NCBI RefSeq assembly: GCF_014202315.1
Contig: NZ_JACHGN010000008.1
Span: 353,342 to 417,341 of the forward strand
Length of the DNA stretch: 64,000 nt
Direction of reading: 5' to 3'
Source of the DNA: Thermocatellispora tengchongensis
Lineage (GTDB): Bacteria; Actinomycetota; Actinomycetes; Streptosporangiales; Streptosporangiaceae
The position numbers and the translations under genes were made by a program. Shown piece after piece: positions 8,455 through 15,871 of this stretch (its first letter is position 1; every line of letters begins with the position of its first letter). Below the pieces are notes generated by a model. It did no database searches and was not told where the DNA came from. It saw nothing but the letters and a program-made list of their open reading frames with translations.

Positions 8455-9426
8455 TCACTCCCGGGTGCCGAGGCGCTGCAGGACGCCCACCGCGCCGCCG
8501 AGGGCGCCGGTGAAGGTGACCGCGAGATGGACGCCGGTGAAGTACAGGCCGAACGGGACGCCCCGCTGGGCGAAGGCGTACCGGTAGGTGCCGGCGTCCA
8601 GGGCGATGGCGGCGGCCACGAGCGCCGGGGGGACGGCGGCGCCGATCCGGCCCGCCACCGCGGGCAGGGCGAGGGCCGGGACCGCGGCGAGCAGCAGGAC
8701 GCCGCCGACCGCGCGGGGCACGGAGTCGCCGGGCGTCTCGCCCTTGCGCCAGTCCAGCGCGCTGATCCGGGCGCGGCGGAACACCTTGCGCAGGATCACC
8801 GGGACGGTGGCGTCGTGGTCCTTGCGGCCGCGTACCGCGCCGGTGAGCTGCACGTCGTAGTGGCGCATCACCCGCGCGCGGTAGTCGGCCGAGACGGTTT
8901 CGCGCAGGCGCGGGTCGAACGGGCCGATCTCGGCGAACACCTTGGCCGGCACCGCGAGCACCGAGGCGTGCAGTTCCAGGGTCGGCCGGCCGGTCGGCAT
9001 CCACCAGCGGTGCATCTGCACCGCGCGGTACCGCGAGGCCGGGGTCTGGGACAGCAGCGACTCCGGCCGCAGGATCCCGCCCAGGGCGCCGATCTCCGGC
9101 CGGGACTTCAGCGTCCGCACCGCGTTCTCCACCGCGTCCGGGTCGAGCGCGATGTCGGCGTCGAGGAAGAGCAGGATCTCCCCGGTGGCGTGCTCGGCGC
9201 CGAGGTTCCGCGCGGGGGTGGGGCCTCCGTTGACCGGCGTGCGCAGCACCGTGGCGCCCATCGACGCGGCGACCTGCGCCGCGTCCTCGGTGCCGCAGTC
9301 GTCCACCACGATCACCTCTATATGCGGATACGTCTGTTCCCGCACCGCCGTGAGGCAGAGGCGTAGCACGTCGGACCGGTTGTAGCTGGGAATGATGATC
9401 GAGACTAGCGGGAGCTCCTGGCTCAT
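8455..9426 (-). CDS. Family 2 glycosyltransferase with C-terminal membrane spans (GT-C of locus)
   Basis: A 323-residue GT2 and first gene of the minus-strand operon. It shows VSIIIPSYNRSD, VVDDCGTEDA and LLFLDADIALDPD (DAD in place of DSD), followed by about three membrane spans in the last 100 residues ending near LYFTGVHLAVT. ATG 9426 is chosen because MSQELPLVSIIIPSYN gives a normal N terminus and GGAG lies about 9 bp upstream. A long frame extends upstream across the divergent promoter but has no conserved content. Transcription likely starts from the TAGCGT -10 at 9470-9475, under control of the GACAAG repeats. Confidence 0.9.
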   Translation of the reverse strand: MSQELPLVSIIIPSYNRSDVLRLCLTAVREQTYPHIEVIVVDDCGTEDAAQVAASMGATVLRTPVNGGPTPARNLGAEHATGEILLFLDADIALDPDAVENAVRTLKSRPEIGALGGILRPESLLSQTPASRYRAVQMHRWWMPTGRPTLELHASVLAVPAKVFAEIGPFDPRLRETVSADYRARVMRHYDVQLTGAVRGRKDHDATVPVILRKVFRRARISALDWRKGETPGDSVPRAVGGVLLLAAVPALALPAVAGRIGAAVPPALVAAAIALDAGTYRYAFAQRGVPFGLYFTGVHLAVTFTGALGGAVGVLQRLGTRE

Positions 9427-9469
9427 GATGCGCTCCAGTGGCCGCGGTTCGCTGCTTCGCGTCCGGCTC

Positions 9470-9564
9470 ACGCTAGCCAGGCGGGCTTGTCCCAATCTTG
9501 TCGCGATCTCACGGCGGGCACGGGCAGCGGGGACAAGAAAGCGACAAGAACGCCTCGGTACGTT
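9470..9564. promoter_or_regulatory. Symmetric divergent promoter region with paired GACAAG repeats (probable SARP operators)
   Basis: On the plus strand GGGACAAG (9530-9537) and GCGACAAG (9541-9548) lie 11 bp apart, followed after 10 bp by TACGTT (9559-9564). On the minus strand GCGACAAG (9504-9497) and GGGACAAG (9493-9486) lie 11 bp apart, followed after 10 bp by TAGCGT (9475-9470). The two half-regions mirror each other around 9517. SARPs are known to bind 7-bp direct repeats at 11-bp pitch just upstream of -10. This therefore looks like twin operators for the SARP at 3769-4539, driving both operons at once. Direct binding is inferred. Confidence 0.8.
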
Positions 9565-9594
9565 CGACGCCGGCGTACGCACCGAGGTGATGCC

Positions 9595-10812
9595 ATGACG
9601 GAACAGGACGTCGCTATCGAGGATCGGCTCCCCGGTCCGCCGTCCCCGGCGGGGGCGGGCTGGGCGGCCCGGCTGCGCCGGTTCGTCCGGCCGCGCCGGC
9701 GCTGGTGCCTGGGCACCCGGCTGGTGGTGACCGCCTCGGTGGCGTGGCTGCTGTTCCTGGCCGCCCACCTGGCGGCGAGCGGGCGCACGCCGCTGTGGGC
9801 GCCGTTCGATCTGATCCCGCCGTTGCTGTTCCTCGCCGTCCCCGCGCTGCTGCTGGTCGTGGCGCCGCTGGCCCGCCCCGTCCGCCGGCGGATCATGCCG
9901 CTGCTGGTGGCCGCCGCCGTCCTCGGCGCCGGGCAGAGCGGGGTCAACTACGCCACCCTCTGGTACGACCCGCCGCCTGCGCCGCCGGGCGCCATCACCG
10001 TGGTCGCCTGGAACACCGAGTTCTGGGACCAGGACCTGCGCACCGGCGACGGCGAGCGGCGTTCCCCGGGGTTCTACGACTACCTGCGCGAGCTGGGCGC
10101 CGACGTCTACCTGCTGACGGAGTACCTGTACGTGGACACCGCGGCGCCTGACACCTCTCGCTGGACGGCCGGCCTGGCGGTGCGCATCGACAAGACGGCC
10201 GAGCTGCGCCGCGCGTTCCCGGGCTACCACGTCGCGGTGTCCGGCGAGCAGATCACGCTGTCGCGGTTCCCGATCGTCGCGCACCGCGGCCTGGACATGC
10301 GCCCGTGGCTGCCCGCCGAGCAGAAGGAGATCCCTTCCGCGCTGCGCGACTGGCCCGAGGGCTACACGGTCGAGACGCTGCGCACCGACATCGACGTGAA
10401 CGGAAAGGTCGTCTCCTGTTACGCCACCCAGGTCGCCCAGCCGCCGCTCGACTGGCGGCTGCACCGCGCCGAGTCCCGCGACGACAACCGCGCCAGAACC
10501 CTCCGGCGCGAGGCGAGCCTGCGGGCGATCCAGGCGGACATCGCCGCCAACCCGAACCCGGTCGTGCTCGCCGGCGACCTGAACACCTCACCGGCGATGG
10601 GCGTCCGCCGCATGCTGCCGGACCGGCTGGCCGACGCGACGCCGGCGCTGTCGTCGCTGTATCCCGCGACGTACCAGGCCGGCGGCGCCGAGCTGTGGCG
10701 GATCGACTGGATCCACACCACCCCTGACGTGACCGTGCACCGCTACGAGCTGCCCGGCGCCGCCGGGCTGTCCGACCACCGGGCCCAGCGCGTGGTCCTG
10801 TCGGTGACCTGA
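9595..10812 (+). CDS. Membrane-anchored EEP family hydrolase, copy 2
   Basis: A 405-residue paralogue of the 4520-5686 product with the same plan: about three N-terminal membrane spans (residues about 45-125), then an EEP domain with VAWNTEFWDQ, LLTEYLYVD, LAGDLNTSPAMG, RIDWIHTTPD and SDHRAQR. ATG 9595 follows GAGGTGA at 9584-9590. First gene of the plus-strand operon, 18 bp before the next start. One paralogue per divergent operon, with both promoters apparently co-controlled, suggests two related dephosphorylation or phosphodiester-cleavage steps on membrane-linked intermediates. The actual substrate is unknown. Confidence 0.88.
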   Translation: MTEQDVAIEDRLPGPPSPAGAGWAARLRRFVRPRRRWCLGTRLVVTASVAWLLFLAAHLAASGRTPLWAPFDLIPPLLFLAVPALLLVVAPLARPVRRRIMPLLVAAAVLGAGQSGVNYATLWYDPPPAPPGAITVVAWNTEFWDQDLRTGDGERRSPGFYDYLRELGADVYLLTEYLYVDTAAPDTSRWTAGLAVRIDKTAELRRAFPGYHVAVSGEQITLSRFPIVAHRGLDMRPWLPAEQKEIPSALRDWPEGYTVETLRTDIDVNGKVVSCYATQVAQPPLDWRLHRAESRDDNRARTLRREASLRAIQADIAANPNPVVLAGDLNTSPAMGVRRMLPDRLADATPALSSLYPATYQAGGAELWRIDWIHTTPDVTVHRYELPGAAGLSDHRAQRVVLSVT

Positions 10813-10830
10813 CCGGTGAAGGGAACGGAT

Positions 10831-11910
10831 ATGACCAACGTGGCCTGGCGCCCGGACGTCGCGGTCATCGTGCCGAACTACAACAAGAACAAGACCCTGC
10901 GGGCGTGCCTGGAGTCGGTGTACGCCCAGACGTACGCCCCGGCCGAGGTCGTCGTCGTGGACGACGTCAGCACCGACGGCTCGGCGGCGATAGCGCGGGA
11001 GTTCCCCTGCGCGGTCGTGGTGGCGCCGCGCAACGGGGGCCCGGCGGCGGCGCGCAACCTCGGGGTGGCGAGCACCTCGGCCCCGCTGCTGTTCTTCGTG
11101 GACTCCGACACGGCCCTGGCGCCCGACGCGATCCACAACGCCGTCAAGGCGTACCGGGACACGCCGGACTGCGGGATGGTCCAGGGCATCTACGACATCG
11201 AGCCGCTGTACGACGACGGCCCGGTGGAGCGGTACCGGGTGCTGTGCGAGCACTACGAGCGCAGCCGGACGGTGGCCACGTTCCTGTCCTGCACGCTCGT
11301 CCCGCGGCACGTCTTCCAGGAGGCGGGCGGGCTGGACGAGCGGCTGCGCGACGGCGAGGACTTCGAGTTCGGCACCCGGGTCCCGGCCCGCTACCGGCTG
11401 GTGGTGACCACCTCCGTGGTCACGAGGGCCGACGACGAGGACCGGTTCTGGGGCTGCCTGAGGGAGCGGTTCGTCCGCTCCACCACCCTTCCGGTCATCA
11501 TGGTCAGGGCGCGGCGGCTGCGCGGGCAGGGCACGGTCGGCTTCCAGCTCAACATGATCGGAACAGGGCAGCACAAGCGCCGCAAACCACCCGCGATCTC
11601 CTCGGCCTCCGCCACGGCCACCTTCCTGACGCTGCCGCTGGCGTTCCTCAGCCCGTGGCTGCTGGCCGTGCCCGCCGCGGCGTTCGGGATCTTCCTGCAC
11701 CGCAACCGCAGGTTCGCCGGGTTCGCCCGCGCGCACCGGGGCGCGGGCTTCGCGATGTGGGTGGTGTGGATGCAGCTCTGCTTCCACACCGCGTTCTTCC
11801 TGGGCGCCTGCGCGGGGCTGCTGCGCGTGGCGTACGAGCTGGTCCGGCGCCAGGGGGAGCCGATCAGGCCCGGCCTGTCCCCGGCGCCGCCGGCCGGTGC
11901 GCACGAGTGA
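10831..11910 (+). CDS. Family 2 glycosyltransferase with C-terminal membrane spans (GT-D of locus)
   Basis: A 359-residue GT2 paralogue: VAVIVPNYNKNKT, VVDDVSTDGS, FFVDSDTALAPD (DxD), then about three membrane spans from residue about 270. ATG 10831 is preferred to the in-frame GTG at 10816 because GAAGGGA sits 6-12 bp before it. It overlaps the next gene by GTGA. It is the only one of the four GT2 genes on the plus strand. After the membrane part there is a short basic, proline-rich cytosolic tail. Probable lipid-linked sugar assembly; specificity not visible. Confidence 0.89.
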   Translation: MTNVAWRPDVAVIVPNYNKNKTLRACLESVYAQTYAPAEVVVVDDVSTDGSAAIAREFPCAVVVAPRNGGPAAARNLGVASTSAPLLFFVDSDTALAPDAIHNAVKAYRDTPDCGMVQGIYDIEPLYDDGPVERYRVLCEHYERSRTVATFLSCTLVPRHVFQEAGGLDERLRDGEDFEFGTRVPARYRLVVTTSVVTRADDEDRFWGCLRERFVRSTTLPVIMVRARRLRGQGTVGFQLNMIGTGQHKRRKPPAISSASATATFLTLPLAFLSPWLLAVPAAAFGIFLHRNRRFAGFARAHRGAGFAMWVVWMQLCFHTAFFLGACAGLLRVAYELVRRQGEPIRPGLSPAPPAGAHE

Positions 11911-12869
11911 GGACGCTTCGGCCTCCCCGGCTGCCGCGCCCGCTGAAACGGGCGCTGATCGCCGCGTTCGCGCTGGTCGTCGCGGGCGCCATCGCGCTGA
12001 CGCTGTCGCGGCTGGACTGGAGCGTGGTCGCGGTCCTGTTCGCCCGCCGCGACGCCGGGCAGATCGGCCTCCTGCTCGCCGCCGCCATGCTGGCCAGCAT
12101 GGCGGGGCTGTCGTTCGGCTTCCTGGCCTGGCGCGGCGTGCTGCTGGAGATCGGCCCGCCGGTCAGCGAGCCCCGGGTGGTCCGGATCTTCTTCGTGGGC
12201 TTCCTGTCGAAGTACGTGCCCGGCAGGGTCCCCGGCATGATCGCCGTGACCAAGGTGGCCACGGCCAACGGCGTCACCTTCGGGCGGCTGATGAGCACGG
12301 CGGCGCTGACCATGAGCCTGGTGCTGCTGAGCGGGTTCACCGTCGGCCTGCTCGCCGGCGTGCAGATGCTGGGGGAGCAGGCCGCGTGGCTGGTCGCCGC
12401 CGCCGTGCTGATCGTGGTCGTCCTGGTCCGGCCGCAACTGGTCAACCAGGGCTCGGCGCTGCTGCTGCGGCTGCTGCGCCGCCCCGCCGCGGCCAGGCCC
12501 GCCTCCGTACGCGGCGTGCGGCTGGCGGTCGCCTGGCAGAGCCTGTCCTGGGTGGTCACCGGGCTGCACCTGTGGCCGCTGGCCATCGCCATGGGGGCGC
12601 CCCCGGCCCGGTCGCTGGCCCTGTGCGTCGGCGCCTTCACCCTCGCCACGACGCTCGGCCTCGCGGCCGTCTTCGTCCCGGACGGGATCGGCGTCCGCGA
12701 GGCCGTGATGACCGCCGCGCTCACCGTGGTGCTCCCCGCGCCGGCGGCGGCGGTGGTCGCCCTGGCCAGCCGCCTGGTCTCCACGGTGAGCGAGGTCGTG
12801 CTGGGCGCGACCGCCCTGGCAGCCGCCGAGTACGCCATCCGCCGCCGGCCGGCCGATCGAGCCGGGTGA
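11907..12869 (+). CDS. Lysylphosphatidylglycerol synthase TM-region/flippase-like membrane protein (UPF0104)
   Basis: A 320-residue polytopic protein with about eight hydrophobic segments and no soluble catalytic domain. FFVGFLSKYVPGRVPGMI and a later VFVPDGIGVREAV match the LPG_synthase_TM (UPF0104) family, which includes the flippase half of MprF and many stand-alone proteins next to glycosyltransferases. The start is GTG 11907, overlapping the GT2 stop as GTGA. Last gene of the plus-strand operon. A role in moving the lipid-linked glycan across the membrane fits family and position but is inferred. Confidence 0.85.
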   Translation: MRTLRPPRLPRPLKRALIAAFALVVAGAIALTLSRLDWSVVAVLFARRDAGQIGLLLAAAMLASMAGLSFGFLAWRGVLLEIGPPVSEPRVVRIFFVGFLSKYVPGRVPGMIAVTKVATANGVTFGRLMSTAALTMSLVLLSGFTVGLLAGVQMLGEQAAWLVAAAVLIVVVLVRPQLVNQGSALLLRLLRRPAAARPASVRGVRLAVAWQSLSWVVTGLHLWPLAIAMGAPPARSLALCVGAFTLATTLGLAAVFVPDGIGVREAVMTAALTVVLPAPAAAVVALASRLVSTVSEVVLGATALAAAEYAIRRRPADRAG

Positions 12870-12892
12870 GACGAGACCCGCTCTCCGGCTGC

Positions 12893-12916
12893 TATTATGA
12901 CTGACCAGTCAGTCAT
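12893..12916 (+). promoter_or_regulatory. -10 element with overlapping TetR-type operator
   Basis: TATTAT (12893-12898) is a good -10, overlapped by the perfect inverted repeat ATGACTGACCAGTCAGTCAT (12897-12916; 9-bp arms, 2-bp centre). It ends 9 bp before the TetR start. This is the usual arrangement for an autorepressing TetR protein. No convincing -35 is visible. Confidence 0.85.
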
Positions 12917-12925
12917 TGGAGAGTG

Positions 12926-13528
12926 ATGAGTCCGAGACGAGTGGACAAGACGGCCCGGCGGCAGCAGATCCTCGACGCCGCGGTGCGGGTCTTCGCCCGG
13001 CGCGGGTTCGCCGCGAGCCGGATCGAGGACGTCGCCGCCGAGGCCGGCATCGCCAAGGGCAGCGTCTACATGTACTTCGGCAGCCGGGAGGAGATCCTGC
13101 GCGCCGCCTTCGAGGCGCTGGCCTCGGCCATGGACCGGCTCCTGGAGGGGGCCCTGTCCGGTACGGGGCCGGCCCTGGCGCGGCTGGACGCGCTCATCCG
13201 GGACGTGCTCGCCTCCATCGCCGCCGCCCCCGACCTCGCCCGGGTCCTGCTCGACCTGTGGGGCTCGGGGCGCGACGGCGACGGGCTGCCGCTGGACATG
13301 GCCGAGACCTACGGGCGGTACCGCGCGGCCGTCGCCGCCCTGCTGGCGCAGGCGGCGGCCGAGGGGGAGGCCCGGCCCGGCGTGGGCGAGGCGGAGGCGA
13401 CCGTGATCGTGGGGGCGATCGAGGGGTGCGTGCTGCAGTGGCTCATCGACCCGCGCGTGCCGATCGGGGAACTGGCCGAGCCGCTCGCGGCGGTGTGCCT
13501 GCACGGCGTGCGGGGGCGGGACGCATGA
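12926..13528 (+). CDS. TetR/AcrR family transcriptional regulator
   Basis: A 200-residue one-component repressor. The N-terminal helix-turn-helix is clear: ILDAAVRVFARRGFAASRI, then VAAEAGIAKGSVYMYFGSRE. The C-terminal ligand domain is generic. ATG 12926 is used; an adjacent GTG at 12923 is also possible, with GGAGAG just upstream. The operator over its own -10 indicates autorepression. Its stop overlaps the next ATG (ATGA), so the membrane protein and nitroreductase-like gene behind it are probably co-regulated. Ligand unknown. Confidence 0.93.
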   Translation: MSPRRVDKTARRQQILDAAVRVFARRGFAASRIEDVAAEAGIAKGSVYMYFGSREEILRAAFEALASAMDRLLEGALSGTGPALARLDALIRDVLASIAAAPDLARVLLDLWGSGRDGDGLPLDMAETYGRYRAAVAALLAQAAAEGEARPGVGEAEATVIVGAIEGCVLQWLIDPRVPIGELAEPLAAVCLHGVRGRDA

Positions 13529-14082
13529 GCCGGCCCGCCCCCGCCGGCCTGCTCGACCGCGTGAACGCCCTGCTCGTCGCCCCGGACGCCGGGCGGGGCG
13601 AGGCGCTGTCGGCGTACGTCACCGCGTGCGCCGGCGCCGCCTTCGCCGCCTGGCTCGCCGTGGCCGCGGGCTACCCCTGGGCGGCGGTCGCCCTCGTGGC
13701 CGTCATCGCCTTCGACCTGTTCGGCGGCGCCGTCGCCAACGTCATCCCCGCCGTCTCACGCCGCTTCCACCGGCCCGGCCGCACCCGGCGCCACCACGCG
13801 GCCTTCGTCGCGGTCCACGTCCACCCCTTCCTGATCGCACTGGCCGTGCCCGGCTTCGGCTGGGGGCAGGCCGCCGCCGTGTACGCCATGACGCTGGCGG
13901 CGGCGCTGGCCGTGCTCGCGGCGCCCGCCCACCTGCGCCGGCCGGTCGCGTTCGCGCTCACGGTCCTCGCCTGCGCCGTCTGCGTGACCGTGCTCGCGAT
14001 CCCGGCCGCGCTGGCCTGGTTCGCCCCGATCCTGCTGACCAAGCTGCTGCTGGCCCACCTGCTGCCCGAGCGGACCGGGTGA
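13525..14082 (+). CDS. Small polytopic membrane protein, function unknown
   Basis: A 185-residue protein with about five hydrophobic segments (starting near residues 28, 50, 95, 115 and 150), a basic stretch RRFHRPGRTRRHHAAF between spans 2 and 3, and a histidine pair in HVHPFLIA. I do not recognise a family. The ATG overlaps the TetR stop and its own stop overlaps the next gene as GTGA, so it is the middle member of a three-gene autoregulated operon. A transported or lipophilic inducer handled by this trio is a plausible but unsupported idea. Confidence 0.75.
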   Translation: MSRPAPAGLLDRVNALLVAPDAGRGEALSAYVTACAGAAFAAWLAVAAGYPWAAVALVAVIAFDLFGGAVANVIPAVSRRFHRPGRTRRHHAAFVAVHVHPFLIALAVPGFGWGQAAAVYAMTLAAALAVLAAPAHLRRPVAFALTVLACAVCVTVLAIPAALAWFAPILLTKLLLAHLLPERTG

Positions 14083-14564
14083 GGGCCGTGCGGGTCGCCG
14101 ACACGCCCCGGCCGCCCACCGGCTTTCGCCGCCTGGTGTGGCGGCTGCCGATCCTTCTCTACCGCGTCGGCCTGGACCGCCTGCTCGGCGAGCGCGTCAT
14201 GTTGCTGACGCACACCGGCCGCGTCTCCGGCAGGCCGCGTCAGGCCGTGATCGAGGTGGTGGCCAGGACCGGAGACGGGTACGTCGCGGCGTCCGGCTTC
14301 GGTCCCCGCGCCGACTGGTACCGCAACCTGATGAAGACGCCGGAGGCCGTCGTCCGGGTCGGCGGCCGGGTCGTCCCCGTGGTCGCCCGGCCGCTGACCG
14401 GCGCGGAAGGCGGCCGGATCATGGAGCGGTACGCTGCGCGCCATCCCCGCGCCGCGCGGCGGCTCTGCCGCGTCATGGGCTTCGCCGTGGACGGCGGCGT
14501 CGCGGACTGTCGCGCGGTGGGGGAGCGCGTCCCGTTCGTGTGCTTCACCCCTTCCGAGAGCTGA
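14079..14564 (+). CDS. Nitroreductase/deazaflavin (F420)-dependent family protein
   Basis: About 161 residues of the split-barrel family annotated as nitroreductase family deazaflavin-dependent oxidoreductase (DUF385 group, relatives of Ddn). Signature segments are LLTHTGRVSGRPRQAVIEV, then GFGPRADWYRNLMKTPEA, the flavin/F420-binding region. Start is GTG 14079 (overlapping the previous stop) or GTG 14088; both are in frame. Last gene of the TetR operon. F420 use is a family inference. The substrate is unknown. Confidence 0.87.
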   Translation: MRAVRVADTPRPPTGFRRLVWRLPILLYRVGLDRLLGERVMLLTHTGRVSGRPRQAVIEVVARTGDGYVAASGFGPRADWYRNLMKTPEAVVRVGGRVVPVVARPLTGAEGGRIMERYAARHPRAARRLCRVMGFAVDGGVADCRAVGERVPFVCFTPSES

Positions 14565-14647
14565 AGCCGATTCGCGAACAATGCGGGCGTTTCCCGCGTC
14601 ATACCGGGCGGTCATGGGCCACCATCGCCGACACGAAGGAGACGCCC

Positions 14648-15220
14648 GTGAGGTGCGGCGGATACGACTCGTTGAAGACCGTGCTCTCCCTCGTCGCGGC
14701 CGCCGCCCTCGGCCCCGGCTGGAGCGGCCCGCAGGAGCAGGGCAGCGGGTTCGGCGGGCCCAACCAGCTCGACGGCTGCGACGCCTTCGCCGATCTGAAG
14801 CGCGACCTGGTGGACGTCGCGCCGGAGCCGGGCCTGCTCGCGGCCTACCGGCACGAGGACCCGGACACGGTGCTGAACCAGATCCAGATGGCCGTCGGCG
14901 TGGACGACATCGCCACCGCCGAGAAGCACCTGAGCGTCATACGCACGATGCCGTCGGTCTGCCCGACCGGCCAGGTGCTCGGCCAGTTCCCGGTACGCGT
15001 CTCCGAGGGCCCGAAACGGGGGCTCGGCGACGAGGAGTTCACCCTGCGCCTGTCGGTGGACGACGGCGGTTCCTCCCCCTTGGAGCTGGACACCGGCTAC
15101 GTCCGCGTCGGCGGCCTGATCGTGAAGGTGTACGGCACCGCCGAGCAGGTCGAGCGCTACCTGCCCATCGCGGTGGAACAGGCGAGGAAGACCCTGGCGG
15201 GCCGGGTGCCCGGGGTGTGA
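14648..15220 (+). CDS. Putative exported protein, possible sensor-like fold
   Basis: A 190-residue protein with a short basic N terminus and a hydrophobic stretch (residues 9-22) resembling a signal peptide or anchor. Two cysteines in the mature part (LDGCDAF and PSVCPTG) could form a disulfide. There are alternating strands such as EFTLRLSVDD and GYVRVGGLIVKVYG. The GTG start follows AAGGAGA at 5-bp spacing, a strong ribosome site. The pattern vaguely recalls mycobacterial PknH-C-like extracytoplasmic sensor domains, but I cannot assign it. It stands alone. Confidence 0.7.
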   Translation: MRCGGYDSLKTVLSLVAAAALGPGWSGPQEQGSGFGGPNQLDGCDAFADLKRDLVDVAPEPGLLAAYRHEDPDTVLNQIQMAVGVDDIATAEKHLSVIRTMPSVCPTGQVLGQFPVRVSEGPKRGLGDEEFTLRLSVDDGGSSPLELDTGYVRVGGLIVKVYGTAEQVERYLPIAVEQARKTLAGRVPGV

Positions 15221-15352
15221 CCGGCGGTGGAATCCGGCCGGCGCGTGACTCTGGCCGACACGGGCCGGCGGCTCTACCATTACCGTGGCCGCCCGGTGCC
15301 GGGGCGTCGGCGAGGCCGGCAGATCGGATGCCGTCGATGACGGAGGGCGGGC

Positions 15353-15871
15353 ATGCCGAACAGGACCCCTGGGTGGCTGTGGGCCGGGCGGGTCGCCGCC
15401 GTGATCATCGTCGCGGGTCTCGTCGTCCACCTCGTCAGGGTGGGGCTGGATGAGGCCGACAAGGTGGGCAGTGCGGTGGGGGTCGTGCTCGCGCTGGCGG
15501 CGCTGCTCGCCCCGTACCTGCTGCCGCCGCGCGGCCGGCCGGAGCCGGAACCGGGTCCCGCCCGGCCCGCCGATCCCGCCCAGATCGTCGAGGACACCAC
15601 CGTGGGCGGCACCACCGTCCAGGTGGCGAAGGTGACGGGAACGCTGAAAGTCGGCTCCGCCCCCACGCCCCGGGCGCCGGCCGAACCGAAGCCGGCCGAA
15701 CCGAAGCCGGCCGGTCCCGCGGCCCCGCCCGCCGAAGCGACGGCCCCCGGAGCGACGGCCGGTGGCGCGGACGGCGACCAGGGGGCGGGCGGGCAGCACG
15801 TGCGCGGCTCGCGGATCGGCGGTCATCTCATCCAGGCGGGTGAGATCGACGGCGATGTGACCATCGGATGA
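15353..15871 (+). CDS. Two-span membrane protein with two RHIM-like amyloid-type motifs (candidate effector of adjacent NLR)
   Basis: A 172-residue protein. Two hydrophobic spans (about residues 11-31 and 39-57) are followed by a Pro/Ala/Glu-rich linker. It carries two copies of one motif: TVGGTTVQVAKVTGTLKVG (83-101) and RIGGHLIQAGEIDGDVTIG (154-172, extreme C terminus). The second has the hydrophobic-Q-x-G core of RHIM-like amyloid motifs and matches the N terminus of the next protein at most conserved positions. GGAGGG precedes ATG 15353 by 5 bp; the stop overlaps the NTPase start as ATGA. In known bacterial amyloid-signalling pairs the partner gene encodes a membrane-active effector, which fits. 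Function inferred. Confidence 0.82.
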   Translation: MPNRTPGWLWAGRVAAVIIVAGLVVHLVRVGLDEADKVGSAVGVVLALAALLAPYLLPPRGRPEPEPGPARPADPAQIVEDTTVGGTTVQVAKVTGTLKVGSAPTPRAPAEPKPAEPKPAGPAAPPAEATAPGATAGGADGDQGAGGQHVRGSRIGGHLIQAGEIDGDVTIG

